A stretch of DNA of 5,513 nt from Parcubacteria group bacterium GW2011_GWC1_41_7 (GTDB lineage: Bacteria > Patescibacteriota > Minisyncoccia > UBA6257 > HR35), in assembly GCA_000997465.1 (NCBI GenBank), contig LCBW01000025.1, forward strand, positions 1 to 5,513, written 5' to 3'. Position 1 is the stretch's first letter. The number at the start of each line of letters is the position of its first letter. The translations under genes were made by a program, and so were the position numbers. Of the stretch, positions 5,366 through 5,513 are shown piece after piece. Under the pieces are notes generated by a model. It was given only the letters and a program-made list of their open reading frames with translations, did not search any database and was not told the origin of the DNA.

Positions 5366-5513
5366 GTCGCCTTCTTCTTCCTGTTCCGGAAAAAGCTCAA
5401 ACTCTTTCCCGGTGGCGATGCGATACACGACCGCAATGCCCCACAACAGGCAGAAGATACCAACAATACACACCCCCAAGAGGATATCCAAGGGCTTCAA
5501 CTCCCTCTTATCC
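5357..5513 (-). CDS. C-terminal part of an unrecognised single-span membrane protein (partial)
   Basis: A minus-strand frame enters from the right edge and ends at TGA 5359-5357, giving 51 visible residues. It starts DKRELKPLD, then has one hydrophobic span (about visible residues 10-30, ILLGVCIVGIFCLLWGIAVVY), a basic RIATGK, and an acidic tail ending EQEEEGDGY. A basic flank before and an acidic tail after the span is seen; topology cannot be fixed. The base just before GAT is G, so an ATG could sit exactly at the edge and make this a complete small protein; a longer protein is equally possible. Codons are visibly more G/C-rich than in pheS. A terminator-like hairpin follows. I do not recognise the family. 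Being open, hydrophobic in one block and properly terminated makes it likely to be real. Confidence 0.6.
   Translation of the reverse strand, partial: DKRELKPLDILLGVCIVGIFCLLWGIAVVYRIATGKEFELFPEQEEEGDGY

Noticed and set aside
1..5513. CRISPR array, insertion sequence or phage genes
   Set aside because: There are no regularly spaced direct repeats, transposase motifs or phage-like proteins in the window.

Overview
The window reads as a piece of a compact, AT-rich bacterial chromosome. It most resembles a Candidate Phyla Radiation (Patescibacteria, possibly Parcubacteria-like) genome, and this placement is inferred. The signs are a phenylalanyl-tRNA synthetase beta chain shortened at its N-terminus, a four-cysteine insert in the alpha chain, gene starts without convincing Shine-Dalgarno sequences, a tRNA gene with no encoded CCA, and a lemA/TPM-domain envelope gene pair. 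No phylogenetic marker such as 16S rRNA is present, so the taxon is not proven.

Every recognisable gene is on the minus strand. In transcription order: the 3' end of an unrecognised one-membrane-span protein (right edge to 5357), with a possible intrinsic terminator; pheS (5279-4236); a 128-bp spacer full of hairpins; pheT (4107-2095); a 233-bp spacer holding several hairpins, a likely promoter and a degenerate tRNA-Pro-like element; an intact tRNA-Pro(GGG) (1860-1790); lemA (1754-1185); a 206-bp spacer that can fold into a branched RNA-like structure; and a secreted or membrane-anchored TPM-domain protein (978-55). A promoter-like extended -10 at 30-38 points to another minus-strand gene beyond the left edge.

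PheS and PheT together form the (alpha-beta)2 synthetase that charges tRNA-Phe. LemA and the TPM-domain protein are often found together across bacteria and both look envelope-located, but the shared process is not well defined.

The coding genes belong to familiar families. The unusual material is in the spacers: a tRNA-Pro-like tandem copy interrupted in its D-loop by a 48-nt hairpin-rich insert, a 155-nt region with a closing stem whose mismatches favour a plus-strand RNA, and recurring GAA-triloop hairpins between genes.
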